64,000 nucleotides of DNA from UBA4582 sp047630175 (GTDB lineage Bacteria; Pseudomonadota; Gammaproteobacteria; Pseudomonadales; Azotimanducaceae). How positions within the stretch are numbered: position 1 is the first letter of the stretch; the number at the start of each line of letters is the position of its first letter. Below, piece after piece: positions 27,655 through 36,630 of this stretch. The position numbers and the translations under genes were made by a program. The stretch spans positions 1 to 64,000 of the forward strand of contig JBLHVI010000012.1 of NCBI GenBank assembly GCA_047630175.1, read 5' to 3'. The notes under the pieces are model-generated. The model did not search any database. It saw nothing but the letters and a program-made list of their open reading frames with translations, and was not told where the DNA came from.

Positions 27655-28227
27655 TTAATACTCGCTAAGAAGCCGCAAGTAGGCATCTAGGGGCTTCCAA
27701 AATACATCTTCTTCGTGCGCCGTTAATGCACCAGCTCGGGACTGAAATTGAAATTGATCGACTTTTTGCTTCTCTCCAACGGTATACAACCCCAGATCCA
27801 TGTCAAAAAGCCCTGGCTGTATATCGCGGATCCGTGCTTTGCGCCTAACGACTTCGCTGGCGCCCTGTTTTTGCTGACGTCGCGTTATCACAGGATATAC
27901 CACTACATCGAGACCCGCCTGGCGCGCACTGATAAATGCCGCAGCAAGTGTTTCCTGCTCGGTACCTTCCTGCAGGTTGTGATAGTAACGACCAAAACGT
28001 GTCATCAACTGCGTATGCACAGGGGCACTAAATTGGCTACCCGTGGGCATCGCTAAATAAAGCCGCGTCTCTTGCGACAAAACCCAATGAGTTGATCGGA
28101 TTAGACGGTGTCGGTCTGCCATCCCTGCCGATTGCAGCGGGCCGTACCAAGATGTTAACGGGTTGCTCGTGCATCCTGAAAGGCACAATAGGGTAGACGT
28201 TAACAGGCAACTAACTTTGGAGCGCAT
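27655..28227 (-). CDS. DUF4823-like lipoprotein
   Basis: Predicted lipoprotein with an N-terminal signal ending in the lipobox LSGC around residue 19-22. The body contains STHWVLSQETRLYLAMPT and later VVVYPVITRRQQ, which match the pattern of DUF4823 proteins. These are small proteobacterial lipoproteins of unknown function. I used the ATG at 28227 (190 residues) because the longer frame begins with TTG and adds seven residues ahead of a good signal peptide. It lies downstream of the decayed moaA-like gene on the same strand. Confidence 0.65.
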   Translation of the reverse strand: MRSKVSCLLTSTLLCLSGCTSNPLTSWYGPLQSAGMADRHRLIRSTHWVLSQETRLYLAMPTGSQFSAPVHTQLMTRFGRYYHNLQEGTEQETLAAAFISARQAGLDVVVYPVITRRQQKQGASEVVRRKARIRDIQPGLFDMDLGLYTVGEKQKVDQFQFQSRAGALTAHEEDVFWKPLDAYLRLLSEY

Positions 28228-28288
28228 GAGATCAAACCGAACTGACAAACGTAACCTCAGTATAGTCGGCCTTCAGATTTATGGGTTG

Positions 28289-28860
28289 TCAGCCATCAAT
28301 GAACTTCGTCACGGTAGTCTCAGTCAAAAAAGTGAGCTTTTTACCAGCTGGGGCTCTCACCAATATATTTTGCGACTGCGGCAACGCCTGATGCGACGCT
28401 GAATCGAGAAGCTGTCGGTCAATGCCACTCAACACAGCTGCCAGATCACCGCCACGAGCAATCTGCTGAAAGCGAATGAGATTGACGGTATCGAGGTGAC
28501 TTTGCTACGCGTTATGCCCAACTCACGAATCACCAAACGTGTGCGCCCTTACAGCTTGCCATTGGTTGTGAGCCTGGCATCGTCCATGTGTAGCCGTGTC
28601 ACACCCAATGGGAATCATCCAACCTTTAGCATGACCCGCGGTTCGCCGCCGGTACTCCGCAGCTTGTCAGCATCCGCAGCCTGCTATAGCAATCTCACAG
28701 CTTTGCGCAATTTCGTTGCGGCCAATTCATTACAAGTAGGTTGCAAGCCCTTACGATCAGGCACACAGTAAGTGCAGACGTAGTTGCGAGCTGTCTTGAG
28801 ATTGACTCGCAAATTTCGAAATCGTCTGCCTAACTTATCAACAAACACACGTCCGCCCAT
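28289..28860 (-). pseudogene. Decayed moaA-like radical SAM gene
   Basis: Read on the minus strand from ATG 28860, the protein begins MGGRVFVDKLGRRFRNLRVN and continues with ARNYVCTYCVPDRKG, matching the MoaA N-terminus and its CxxxCxxC iron-sulfur motif. The first cysteine is replaced by Arg (CGC). After a TAG stop at 28686 the frame continues with DADKLRSTGGEPRVM, the MoaA GGEP motif. More stops follow, then ARLTTNGKL and RELGITRS. A frameshift near 28500 leads to LDTVNLIRFQQIARGGDLA and GIDRQL, again MoaA. Only about 190 of the usual 330 codons remain, with several stops, one frameshift and a missing C-terminus. Confidence 0.85.
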
Positions 28861-28969
28861 TTTAAGGCGCAGACAAATGCATCCTTTGGCGTACAGGAAT
28901 GAGCACTCAGCCGGTCATAATCAAGTGCCAAATATCGACCGACCGATGGTGGGGGTTCTAAAAACTGGC

Positions 28970-30421
28970 TTATCCAGACAGCTCAACTAAATACCGACGT
29001 AACGTGTTAACAAAATCATTAACCCAAAAAACCTGATTTGAACCCTTGATTAGCATGACAGCATCATCGTCCAACTTCGCCACCAGCAGCGCTAGATCAA
29101 TCTCTGCAGCCTTATTAAAGTGTCCCCAATAGCGTGATCCTAAGACCCCGGCATCCCAATCAGCAAAGCCATCGCCGACGGTAATAACGCCGTCAAATCC
29201 AGCGCAGGCAGGCAGTAGTTGCTGATGCATTTCTGGGCCCTGGACACCCAACTCTAGCATCTCACCAAGTAACGCCACCTTCTGAGTATTCCCCCCCCGA
29301 TCACTCAAAGATTTCAGGGCATAGCCCATGCTGACCGGGTTCGCATTATAGCTGTCGTCTATCACATATCGCTGACCGATCAATACCTCATCGCCGCGGC
29401 CAGCGGGCATTGTCAGCTGAGGCATGTCTTGCGAAGCCTGATCTAGGTCGGCGCCTAGCGCAAGCAAGACTGCAAAGCTCGCCAATGACGTTAACACGCG
29501 ATGTTCGCCACCAGCCTGCAAGCGGTAGCTCCAGCGCTGGCCAAGACTCTCAACCTGCACTAGCGTATAATCGTGGTGGTACTCAGCCACACCATATACG
29601 TCAGCGTCTTCCCCCAGACCAAAGGTCAACACCCGCGTCTCGCCCACGTTATTGTCACTCGCGCCATCTGGATTAATACCGGCGAGATTAACGCCATCGA
29701 GATTAAGGTCTGCAGGCACAACGAGAGTCCCGCCGGCCTTGAGCCCCGCTGCAATTGATAGCTTTTCGCGGCGAATGCCTTCGATATTTTCAAATTGCCC
29801 CAGATGCGCAGGTGACACATTCAGCACCAGCGCAACATCCATGTGCGCCAAAACTGCTAGGGGCTCGATCTCTCCCGGGTGACTCATGCCAATTTCAAAT
29901 AGGCCAAAATCACTGTCAGCCGGCATGCGAGCAAGTGATAGGGGCACGCCCCAATGATTGTTAAAGCTACCCACCGACGCATGGGTGCGACCCTGAACAC
30001 CGAGAAGCACTTCGAGCCATTGACGCGCGGTAGTTTTGCCACTGCTGCCGGTAATACCGACGACCTTGCCCTGCATACGCTGACGTCCAACCTCACCAAG
30101 CCGCCAAAGGCCATCAAGCGTGTCCGGGACCTGCAAAACGGGCACATCCGACGTCATTGCAGACGCTATAGCCTGCGACAACATAAGGCCACTGGCACCT
30201 TTGCTGACTGCCGATGCGACGAATTCATGACCATCACGGCTAGCACCACCGGCGCCGTTAAAACGAGGGCCTGGATCACCTGCTAGCGCAATAAACAAAT
30301 CACCGGATTGCACGCGCCTTGAATCGATACACAGGCCTTGAATATCGGCACCCGGTTGGCTCGAAAGACCAAAGACCGCGCACAACTCGGACCAACGCCA
30401 CAATGGCTGCGAAGAACTCAA
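28970..30421 (-). CDS. murF: MurF, UDP-MurNAc-tripeptide D-alanyl-D-alanine ligase
   Basis: Cytoplasmic ligase that adds D-Ala-D-Ala to the UDP-MurNAc-tripeptide in cell wall synthesis. Seen: the N-terminal CIDSRRVQSGDLFIALAG, the ATP-binding GITGSSGKTT at residues 122-131, the central DDSYNANPVSM and LLGEMLELG. Length is 483 residues, slightly longer than E. coli MurF (452). The start is TTG overlapping the TGA of the acetyltransferase gene, consistent with the family N-terminus. The gene is not in the division-cell wall cluster (no murE, mraY or murD neighbours), so it may be the only copy moved away or a second copy. Confidence 0.92.
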   Translation of the reverse strand: MSSSQPLWRWSELCAVFGLSSQPGADIQGLCIDSRRVQSGDLFIALAGDPGPRFNGAGGASRDGHEFVASAVSKGASGLMLSQAIASAMTSDVPVLQVPDTLDGLWRLGEVGRQRMQGKVVGITGSSGKTTARQWLEVLLGVQGRTHASVGSFNNHWGVPLSLARMPADSDFGLFEIGMSHPGEIEPLAVLAHMDVALVLNVSPAHLGQFENIEGIRREKLSIAAGLKAGGTLVVPADLNLDGVNLAGINPDGASDNNVGETRVLTFGLGEDADVYGVAEYHHDYTLVQVESLGQRWSYRLQAGGEHRVLTSLASFAVLLALGADLDQASQDMPQLTMPAGRGDEVLIGQRYVIDDSYNANPVSMGYALKSLSDRGGNTQKVALLGEMLELGVQGPEMHQQLLPACAGFDGVITVGDGFADWDAGVLGSRYWGHFNKAAEIDLALLVAKLDDDAVMLIKGSNQVFWVNDFVNTLRRYLVELSG

Positions 30422-30912
30422 AGGGGTCGACCAGCGGCCGTTTTGGGATCCATCAGGAGACGGACCAACTGCAACGCGTCCTCACGCCCCGCATAGTAGC
30501 CAACCAGACGGCGTTTACAGGTAAATCCAAGGTTAGCGTAATAAGCCAGCGCCTTAGCATTGTCAGCGCGCACCTCAACGATGATGCGTTCCAGTCCTGC
30601 TATTCGCGCAGAATCAACGAGCCAGTCGAGTAGACGCCGGGCGTGTCCCCGGCGTTGATGGGCCGCTGCGGTGGCCAACAGATTCAGGTGCGCGTGAGTG
30701 GCGTGGAATTCCATGATAGCAAACGCCATCATGGTCTCCCCCGTGCGTGCTGTCAGCACAACGCATTCAGGTTCACGCATCATGGCCAGTACTCGACTTG
30801 CGCGCCAACGCCAGCCAAGGCCGGTCTCAATCAAATCGCGTGAAAGCTCAGCGATAAGCAATGCATCAACCGCACGCGCTGGCGAAATCTTAATGTTAGA
30901 ACTGGTTTTCAT
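30418..30912 (-). CDS. GNAT-family N-acetyltransferase, RimI-like
   Basis: Cytoplasmic acetyl-CoA-dependent transferase of about 164 residues. The coenzyme A loop AHQRRGHARRLLDWL carries the Q/RxxGxA motif, and the RADNAKALAYYANLGF block is the typical final strand of RimI-like proteins. The target is unknown; RimI relatives acetylate protein N-termini or small molecules. The ATG at 30912 has a GGTGA box 6 bases upstream, so I preferred it to ATG 30930. The stop overlaps the murF start, so murF depends on its translation. Confidence 0.8.
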   Translation of the reverse strand: MKTSSNIKISPARAVDALLIAELSRDLIETGLGWRWRASRVLAMMREPECVVLTARTGETMMAFAIMEFHATHAHLNLLATAAAHQRRGHARRLLDWLVDSARIAGLERIIVEVRADNAKALAYYANLGFTCKRRLVGYYAGREDALQLVRLLMDPKTAAGRPL

Positions 30913-31149
30913 CGCGTTCACCGCTCGCATAGACTTGTCTGATTGAGTTTACTCGCCGCCCGCCTTTTCCACTACAGGCACGTACAAATTGGCATGATCA
31001 CAACGAAGTAGATTTTTGCTTAGCTGTAAGCTACTTTCATGCTTTATTATCCGGGGGTCTGTCATTCTTAGCGCCCGGCATACCGCGGAGACCATATTAT
31101 CACTCAGCCAACTAGCCGAACTCGGCGATTTTCATCTCAGGGCCTGAAA

Positions 31150-32193
31150 GTGACAGCGCTGGCGCTTTTGCTCGGCTTTCTTAGCGTGCTCAATATAACT
31201 GCCTGTGGCAGTCGAGCGAATTCACCTGCGGCAACCCCTGCTACGAATACGTCGCTAGAAAATGTCGTCCAACAAGAAAAAGTTAATGCAGCGAACGCCG
31301 AGAGTCAGCTTGGTGCGCGCCTGCTAGAAGATCAGTTTCAGGGTCGCAGCCGCAGTTATTGGCTTTATGTACCACCGGCACTTGGCAACGAACCGGCACC
31401 AATGATCATGTTGCTGCACGGGACCGGCAGCAATGGCCAACAAATGCTCTATATGGGCGACTTTGTGCGTCATGCCCATGCAAACAACTATATAGTGGTG
31501 GCGCCCAACGCGCTCGGCCGCGCATTCAACGATGGCTCAGGCAGAGCAGGTCCAGCGAATGATAAAGCACCTAAAGATATCGATGATGTGGCTTTTTTCG
31601 CGGCGCTAAAGCAACGCCTAAGCGTCGAATACGCGATTAATCCCGACAAAAACTACCTTGTAGGTTTTTCCAGTGGCGGTGCGATGGTGCAGCGTGTGAC
31701 GTTACAGCAAGGCGACGCATTTAGCGCATACGTGTCTGTTAGCGGCCACCTCTGGGCCGAGGGCGCCGAGTCTGTAAAAGCCCAATCACTCTTGCTCATC
31801 TTCGGTGACAGCGACCCATTAAACCCTGTTGATGGCGGCCCAGTAGATTACGGCAACGGCTTGATACTCGACAAACCGGCTCAACTAGCGACCGCTAAAG
31901 ACTGGTCCAGACGTTTCGATTGCACGACCCAAGTTCAGGCGCGTCAAGATGTCGTGCAACAAATCGGATGGTACCAGTGCGATGGCGGCGGCCAAATTTT
32001 GTATCAAAAGATCGCTGGTTTGGGCCACTTTTGGGCGGGGGGCAAAATAGCGCACTATCCTAACCTCTCGACCAAACGAGTCGGCCCCTACCTTCACCGC
32101 TTCATCACCACGGAAGTGATCTGGGATTACTTCAAACACGTGACACCAGCTAGTGATCTCCGACGTCCACAATTGAACATCATCCGGCCTTAA
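31150..32193 (+). CDS. Secreted lipoprotein esterase of the PHB depolymerase/LpqC family
   Basis: Alpha/beta-hydrolase carrying an N-terminal lipoprotein signal that ends in the lipobox ITAC, so it should be exported and membrane-anchored. The catalytic region has LLHGTGSNG, the nucleophile elbow GFSSGG, and the histidine in GLGHFWAGG. This pattern fits polyhydroxybutyrate depolymerase-like and feruloyl esterase-like enzymes (LpqC type). The 347-residue frame begins with GTG at 31150. It could act on short polyesters or acylated sugars. It is convergent with the acyl-CoA synthetase gene, ending in a 4-bp overlap. Confidence 0.85.
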   Translation: MTALALLLGFLSVLNITACGSRANSPAATPATNTSLENVVQQEKVNAANAESQLGARLLEDQFQGRSRSYWLYVPPALGNEPAPMIMLLHGTGSNGQQMLYMGDFVRHAHANNYIVVAPNALGRAFNDGSGRAGPANDKAPKDIDDVAFFAALKQRLSVEYAINPDKNYLVGFSSGGAMVQRVTLQQGDAFSAYVSVSGHLWAEGAESVKAQSLLLIFGDSDPLNPVDGGPVDYGNGLILDKPAQLATAKDWSRRFDCTTQVQARQDVVQQIGWYQCDGGGQILYQKIAGLGHFWAGGKIAHYPNLSTKRVGPYLHRFITTEVIWDYFKHVTPASDLRRPQLNIIRP

Positions 32194-33833
32194 GTATTAT
32201 GTGCTTCTGCGGTCTCACGCAGCAAAAACTTCTGCACCTTACCGGTTGAAGTTTTCACTAGTGGACTGAAGATGACGGTTCGCGGCACCTTAAAACGCGC
32301 CAGATGCTCACGACACCAGTCTATAACCGCTTCCGCAGTGAGGATTTCGCCTTCCTTAAGCGTCACAAAAGCGCAGGGATGCTCACCCCATTTCGCATCT
32401 GATTTAGCCACTACTGCAGCTTCCAGAATTTTCGGATGACGGAACAAAATGTCCTCTATCTCAATGCTCGAAATATTCTCGCCGCCACTGATGATAATAT
32501 CTTTTGAACGATCTTTGATCTGGATATAGCCATCGGGATGACAAACGGCGAGATCGCCAGAATGAAACCAACCACCTTCAAACGCGTCACGCGTTGTGGT
32601 CGGGTTTTTCAGATAACCCTTCATGACAATATTACCGCGAATCATGATCTCACCTTGCGTCTCTCCATCCCACGCGACCGGAGCAAGTGACTGCGGGTCA
32701 GCGACCATCACCTCACCACCAAGAATAGACACGATACCCTGACGTGCTTTAAGACTGGCTCGCTCCGAGGGACTCAGTTCATCCCAGTCACTGCGCCAGG
32801 CCGACACGACCATGGGACCATAGGTTTCTGTCAGACCGTAGACTTGGGTTACGTCAAAACCCAGACTCTCCATCCCCTGAATAACCGCGGCAGGTGGCGC
32901 TGCTCCCGCTGTCATTACCTTAATGCGGCGACCGGTTATTGCCGGGTCTAAACCATGTTTAAAAGCATCTGGGGCGTTAACCAGGGTATTGAGCACCACT
33001 GGAGCACCGCAGAAATGGCTGACTTGGTGAGTTCGCAATGCGTCAAATACCTCCTGATCTCGCACTTGGCGCAAACACACCGTCGTTCCTACCGTCGCGG
33101 CCAGCGTCCATGGGAAGCACCAGCCATTGCAATGGAACATCGGCAGCGTCCACAGGTAGCGCGGGTGCAGGCCCATTTCCCAGGTAATGGCATTATTCGC
33201 CGCATTAAGATATGCGCCGCGATGGTGGTACACCACCCCTTTAGGGTTACCCGTTGTACCGGACGTATAGTTCAGCGAAATTGCATCCCACTCGTCCTCT
33301 GGCAACTGCCAGGTGTAGTCGAGGTCTCCGGTGGCAAGTAAGTCGTCAAATGTCAGATCACCGATATTAACGCCTCCGTCAAATAAGCTATCCTCGACAT
33401 TTACCACCAGAATATCACGCTGACTCAAGGCCAGCGCCTGAGTGATTACCACAGCGTATTCCCGATCAGTGAACAGCACCTTGGCTTCCGCGTGATCCAG
33501 AATAAAAGCAATAGTCTTGGGATCTAGGCGCGTATTAATCGCATTGAGCACTGCCCCTGTCATGGGGACAAAAAAATGCGCCTCAAACATTTCTGGAATG
33601 TTGGGCAACATCACAGCCACCGTATCGCCTTTACCAATACCCCGAGCAGCTAATGCCGACGCCATCAGCACGCAGCGCTGATAGACCTCGCCCCAACTGC
33701 GGCTTAAATCACCATGAACCACAGCTTCAGCCTGCGGATACAGGTTGCCAGCACGGGCAACGAAACTTAACGGTGACAAAGCCGCAAAGTTGGCAGCCTG
33801 TCGGTCAAGCTGATTCTGATAGATATTATCCAT
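32190..33833 (-). CDS. AMP-dependent acyl-CoA synthetase
   Basis: Enzyme of the ANL superfamily that activates a carboxylic acid to its acyl-CoA through an acyl-adenylate. The ATP-binding motif YTSGTTGNPKGV, the QVYGLTETYGP block and GEIMIRGNIVMKGYLKNP are present. The C-terminal lysine lies in VKTSTGKVQKFLLR. At 547 residues it has the usual length of medium-chain fatty acid or 3-methylmercaptopropionyl (DMSP pathway) CoA ligases. The exact substrate cannot be chosen from sequence. The sppA gene diverges from it. It fits the fatty acid oxidation theme of the ETF genes. Confidence 0.92.
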   Translation of the reverse strand: MDNIYQNQLDRQAANFAALSPLSFVARAGNLYPQAEAVVHGDLSRSWGEVYQRCVLMASALAARGIGKGDTVAVMLPNIPEMFEAHFFVPMTGAVLNAINTRLDPKTIAFILDHAEAKVLFTDREYAVVITQALALSQRDILVVNVEDSLFDGGVNIGDLTFDDLLATGDLDYTWQLPEDEWDAISLNYTSGTTGNPKGVVYHHRGAYLNAANNAITWEMGLHPRYLWTLPMFHCNGWCFPWTLAATVGTTVCLRQVRDQEVFDALRTHQVSHFCGAPVVLNTLVNAPDAFKHGLDPAITGRRIKVMTAGAAPPAAVIQGMESLGFDVTQVYGLTETYGPMVVSAWRSDWDELSPSERASLKARQGIVSILGGEVMVADPQSLAPVAWDGETQGEIMIRGNIVMKGYLKNPTTTRDAFEGGWFHSGDLAVCHPDGYIQIKDRSKDIIISGGENISSIEIEDILFRHPKILEAAVVAKSDAKWGEHPCAFVTLKEGEILTAEAVIDWCREHLARFKVPRTVIFSPLVKTSTGKVQKFLLRETAEAHNT

Positions 33834-33971
33834 GACGACCTCGACAAATGATATTTTATCGACCGAGGATATCGCTAACGACGTTGAGATTCCCGGTGAT
33901 TTGATTAGCCTTAAGGTACCATGTTATTCGAACAACAGTTCCTTAATTCACGGTCTAGTCTCAGCGCCCCT

Positions 33972-34001
33972 ATACCTTGAAGCAAAATACCTTGAAGCAA
34001 A
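33972..34001. repeat. Perfect 15-bp tandem repeat upstream of sppA
   Basis: ATACCTTGAAGCAAA occurs twice in a row with no spacer, in the 245-bp region between the acyl-CoA synthetase and sppA genes. The repeat ends about 80 bases before the sppA ATG and could be slippage or a paired regulator site. Confidence 0.9.
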
Positions 34002-34079
34002 CACGGCCACCCGTGTCAGCATAGCGGTCGCAGTATATGCTAGAATTGACAGTCATATTTTTAATCGAGCACCTGTAAC

Positions 34080-35933
34080 ATGGGACGACTACTTCGCGGT
34101 ATCTGGCGCAGCGTCACCGCTATCAAAAATTTTGTCGGCAACCTGCTGTTCCTCTGCATTTTAGTGGTTGTTCTGGTCGCTATCTTTTCTCAGACAGAAC
34201 AGGTTTCCATACCCGACAGCACCGCTATGATCATCAATCCCACCGGCACTATCGTCGAGCAAAAGCGCGCCATTGACCCGTTAGCTGGCCTCTTGGGCAA
34301 TACCATTGAGCAAGAATCAGAAACGTTACTGAGCGATGTTACGTCTGCCATCAGTGCCGCCAAAAACGACAACCGTGTAAAAGCACTCGTCCTAGAACTT
34401 AGCGGAATGCAGGGCGTTAGCATGGCCCAACTACAGGAAATTGGCGTCCACATCGACGACTTCAAAGCCGCTGGCAAGCTCGTCTTTGCTTATGCTGAAA
34501 GCTATAGCCAAAGCCAATATTACCTTGCCGCCCACGCCGACCATCTTTTTCTCAACAAACAGAGCTTTGAGGTCTTTGGCGGCGTTTTCATGACAGGCAT
34601 GGGTGTTTATCCGACTTATTTCAAATCGGCGCTCGACAAACTTAAGGTACAATTTCATATCTTTAAAGTCGGCACCTACAAAGGTGCGGTAGAGCCCTAT
34701 CTCCGGGACGATATGTCGGCTGACGCAAAAGAAGCCAACCTCGGCTGGCTACAAGTTCTATGGCAGCAGTATCTAGCGCGCGTGGGTGACCTGCGCGGTC
34801 TCGCACCCGAGACACTGAATCAGCACATAAACACCTACGATAAACTGCTCGATGGCGTTGGTGGTGACGCTGGACGACTCGCCGTTCAGCAAGGACTCGT
34901 CGATGAACAGATCAGTCGCAAGCAGTGGTTCGCCCGCGTTCATGCGGTAGTAGGCAGTAACATCGGCAGTGACAGTGGTGAGGATTTCTCGCACATCGGC
35001 TTTCGCGACTACCTGCTTGCGACACGGCCACCTATGGTTGTCAACAACCCAAGCAGCGACAAGATCGCCGTCATCACCGCCAAAGGTAATATTCTCGACG
35101 GCGACCAACCAGCCGGTAGCATCGGCAGCGACTCCATGGCTGAACTTATCAAGCGCGCCCGGGAAGATGAAACCGTCAAGGCCCTAGTCGTTCGAATTGA
35201 CAGCCCTGGGGGCAGTGCTAGCGCCTCCGAGCATATTCGTTACGAACTCGAACTGACCCAACAGGAAGGCAAACCTGTCATTGTATCCATGGGCACTTAC
35301 GCCGCATCGGGTGGTTACTGGATAGCCGCCACAGCTGACAGAATTTTCGCATCGACGACAACTATCACCGGTTCTATCGGTACTTTCTTATTATTCCCAA
35401 CACTCGACCAAAGCCTCGCGGAACTCGGCATTTATTCGGATGGCGTGGGCACCACAACACTAAGCGGCGCCCTTAACCCACTGCAAGCTATCAACCCGAC
35501 AGTAGAAAAAATTCTTTCTCAATCCATCAACCATACCTACGCTCAATTTATAGGTCTGGTGGCTAAAGGTCGTAACATGAGCCCCGAAGCCGTCGACAGC
35601 GTCGCGCAAGGCCGCGTCTGGGCGGGTGCCACCGCACTCGATCTGGGTTTAATAGATGCCATAGGAAACCTCGATGACGCCGTGCGGGCCGCCGCCTCCA
35701 TCGCAGACATCACTGACTTCGAAACCATCTACCTAGAGAAAGCGCTGACGCCCAGAGAACGACTTATCAGCGAACTCATGGAAGGCGGCACAGACGCCAT
35801 GGTCAGCCTCATCGGTCATAGCAACCTGCAACTTGCATTGCCCTTCACCCAACAAATAAAAGAACTCCACAACATGAGCAAGAAACCCGGCCTTTACCTC
35901 CAATGCCTCGAGTGCCAGTCGCCGGGTCATTAG
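34080..35933 (+). CDS. sppA: Signal peptide peptidase SppA, 67K type
   Basis: Inner-membrane serine-lysine protease that degrades cleaved signal peptides. Its 617 residues contain an N-terminal membrane anchor (about 21-38) and two tandem S49 domains. The catalytic Lys is in VGTYKGAVEPY (K201), matching K209 of E. coli, and the Ser is in AASGGYW (S411), matching S409. The pair thus sits in the expected positions of the long form rather than the short bacillar form. The start ATG has a weak ribosome-binding site. The gene is transcribed alone. Confidence 0.95.
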   Translation: MGRLLRGIWRSVTAIKNFVGNLLFLCILVVVLVAIFSQTEQVSIPDSTAMIINPTGTIVEQKRAIDPLAGLLGNTIEQESETLLSDVTSAISAAKNDNRVKALVLELSGMQGVSMAQLQEIGVHIDDFKAAGKLVFAYAESYSQSQYYLAAHADHLFLNKQSFEVFGGVFMTGMGVYPTYFKSALDKLKVQFHIFKVGTYKGAVEPYLRDDMSADAKEANLGWLQVLWQQYLARVGDLRGLAPETLNQHINTYDKLLDGVGGDAGRLAVQQGLVDEQISRKQWFARVHAVVGSNIGSDSGEDFSHIGFRDYLLATRPPMVVNNPSSDKIAVITAKGNILDGDQPAGSIGSDSMAELIKRAREDETVKALVVRIDSPGGSASASEHIRYELELTQQEGKPVIVSMGTYAASGGYWIAATADRIFASTTTITGSIGTFLLFPTLDQSLAELGIYSDGVGTTTLSGALNPLQAINPTVEKILSQSINHTYAQFIGLVAKGRNMSPEAVDSVAQGRVWAGATALDLGLIDAIGNLDDAVRAAASIADITDFETIYLEKALTPRERLISELMEGGTDAMVSLIGHSNLQLALPFTQQIKELHNMSKKPGLYLQCLECQSPGH

Positions 35934-36022
35934 AAATGCGGCAGTTGATAATATTCAGCTTAAATTCATCCCACCTCCACTAACCTGTGCTTCAATGCTA
36001 GAAGAGCGCGTGGAGTCACACC

Positions 36023-36616
36023 ATGAAATATGCAACACACTGCACCCGACGGTTTACCCAGCCCTTTCTCCGACCTTTAGCCATTGGTCAGCATCGTATC
36101 GCCCTGCTCGTCTGGTTGCTCACGCCTGCTGCAGCGTTCCCTGAAACCACACAAACAACGAGGGTTGTTGGAACTGGCACTCATATCGAACAACACACAA
36201 CCCACTCTGCGGCCGATTATGACCATTGTCACTTCGACGATGCACATGGCCATTTACACTGCTATACCGAGCGGCTCGGCCACCAATGCGACGAGGTCAT
36301 CAAACAACGTTCCAACACCATTGTACGTACCACTCGTCGTTACAGCGAGCCCACAACAATCATCGAACGCCATTACCGCACCAATGTAGTAACACAGCCC
36401 AATGTTATTTTGACCTATGGCGATACCCATCGATATAGACCGAACCCGTATTATGGCCTGGGACCAGGGATCTTTCTTCGCTACAACGACTTTCGTTATA
36501 GCAACCATCGCTATAACCACCGCTATAACAATCGCTATAACAACAATCAGCGATATAACCGTCAGCGCAGAAATAGTCGATCAAATAGCGGTCATGGAAA
36601 CCGCAACAATCGCTAA
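36023..36616 (+). CDS. Secreted protein with basic Arg-Tyr-Asn repeat tail
   Basis: A 197-residue protein I do not recognise. An N-terminal hydrophobic stretch (LLVWLLTPAAAF) resembles a signal peptide with an AAAF-like cleavage site, though it is preceded by about 28 residues. The middle has a His-rich DYDHCHFDDAHGHLHCY segment with two to three Cys that could bind metal. The tail is built on RYN units (HRYNHRYNNRYNNN) and ends in an Arg/Asn-rich region, strongly basic. Such tails suggest nucleic acid or polysaccharide binding or a disordered surface segment. A GTGGAG box precedes the ATG. Its function is open. Confidence 0.65.
   Translation: MKYATHCTRRFTQPFLRPLAIGQHRIALLVWLLTPAAAFPETTQTTRVVGTGTHIEQHTTHSAADYDHCHFDDAHGHLHCYTERLGHQCDEVIKQRSNTIVRTTRRYSEPTTIIERHYRTNVVTQPNVILTYGDTHRYRPNPYYGLGPGIFLRYNDFRYSNHRYNHRYNNRYNNNQRYNRQRRNSRSNSGHGNRNNR
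36509..36560 (+). repeat. CGCTATAAC tandem units inside the secreted protein gene
   Basis: About four imperfect 12- to 15-bp units starting CGCTATAAC or CGATATAAC encode the RYN repeat of the protein. Such arrays are prone to unit gain and loss by slippage. Confidence 0.8.
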
Positions 36617-36630
36617 TCACACATGCGGCA

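Noticed and set aside
33832..34164. 110-codon plus-strand frame overlapping the sppA start
   Set aside because: It starts beside the acyl-CoA synthetase start, runs through the tandem repeat and into sppA in another frame, and has no family-like sequence.
36254..36520. Antisense frames across the secreted repeat protein
   Set aside because: Produced by the RYN repeat read backward; the sense frame has signal peptide and ribosome-binding site.
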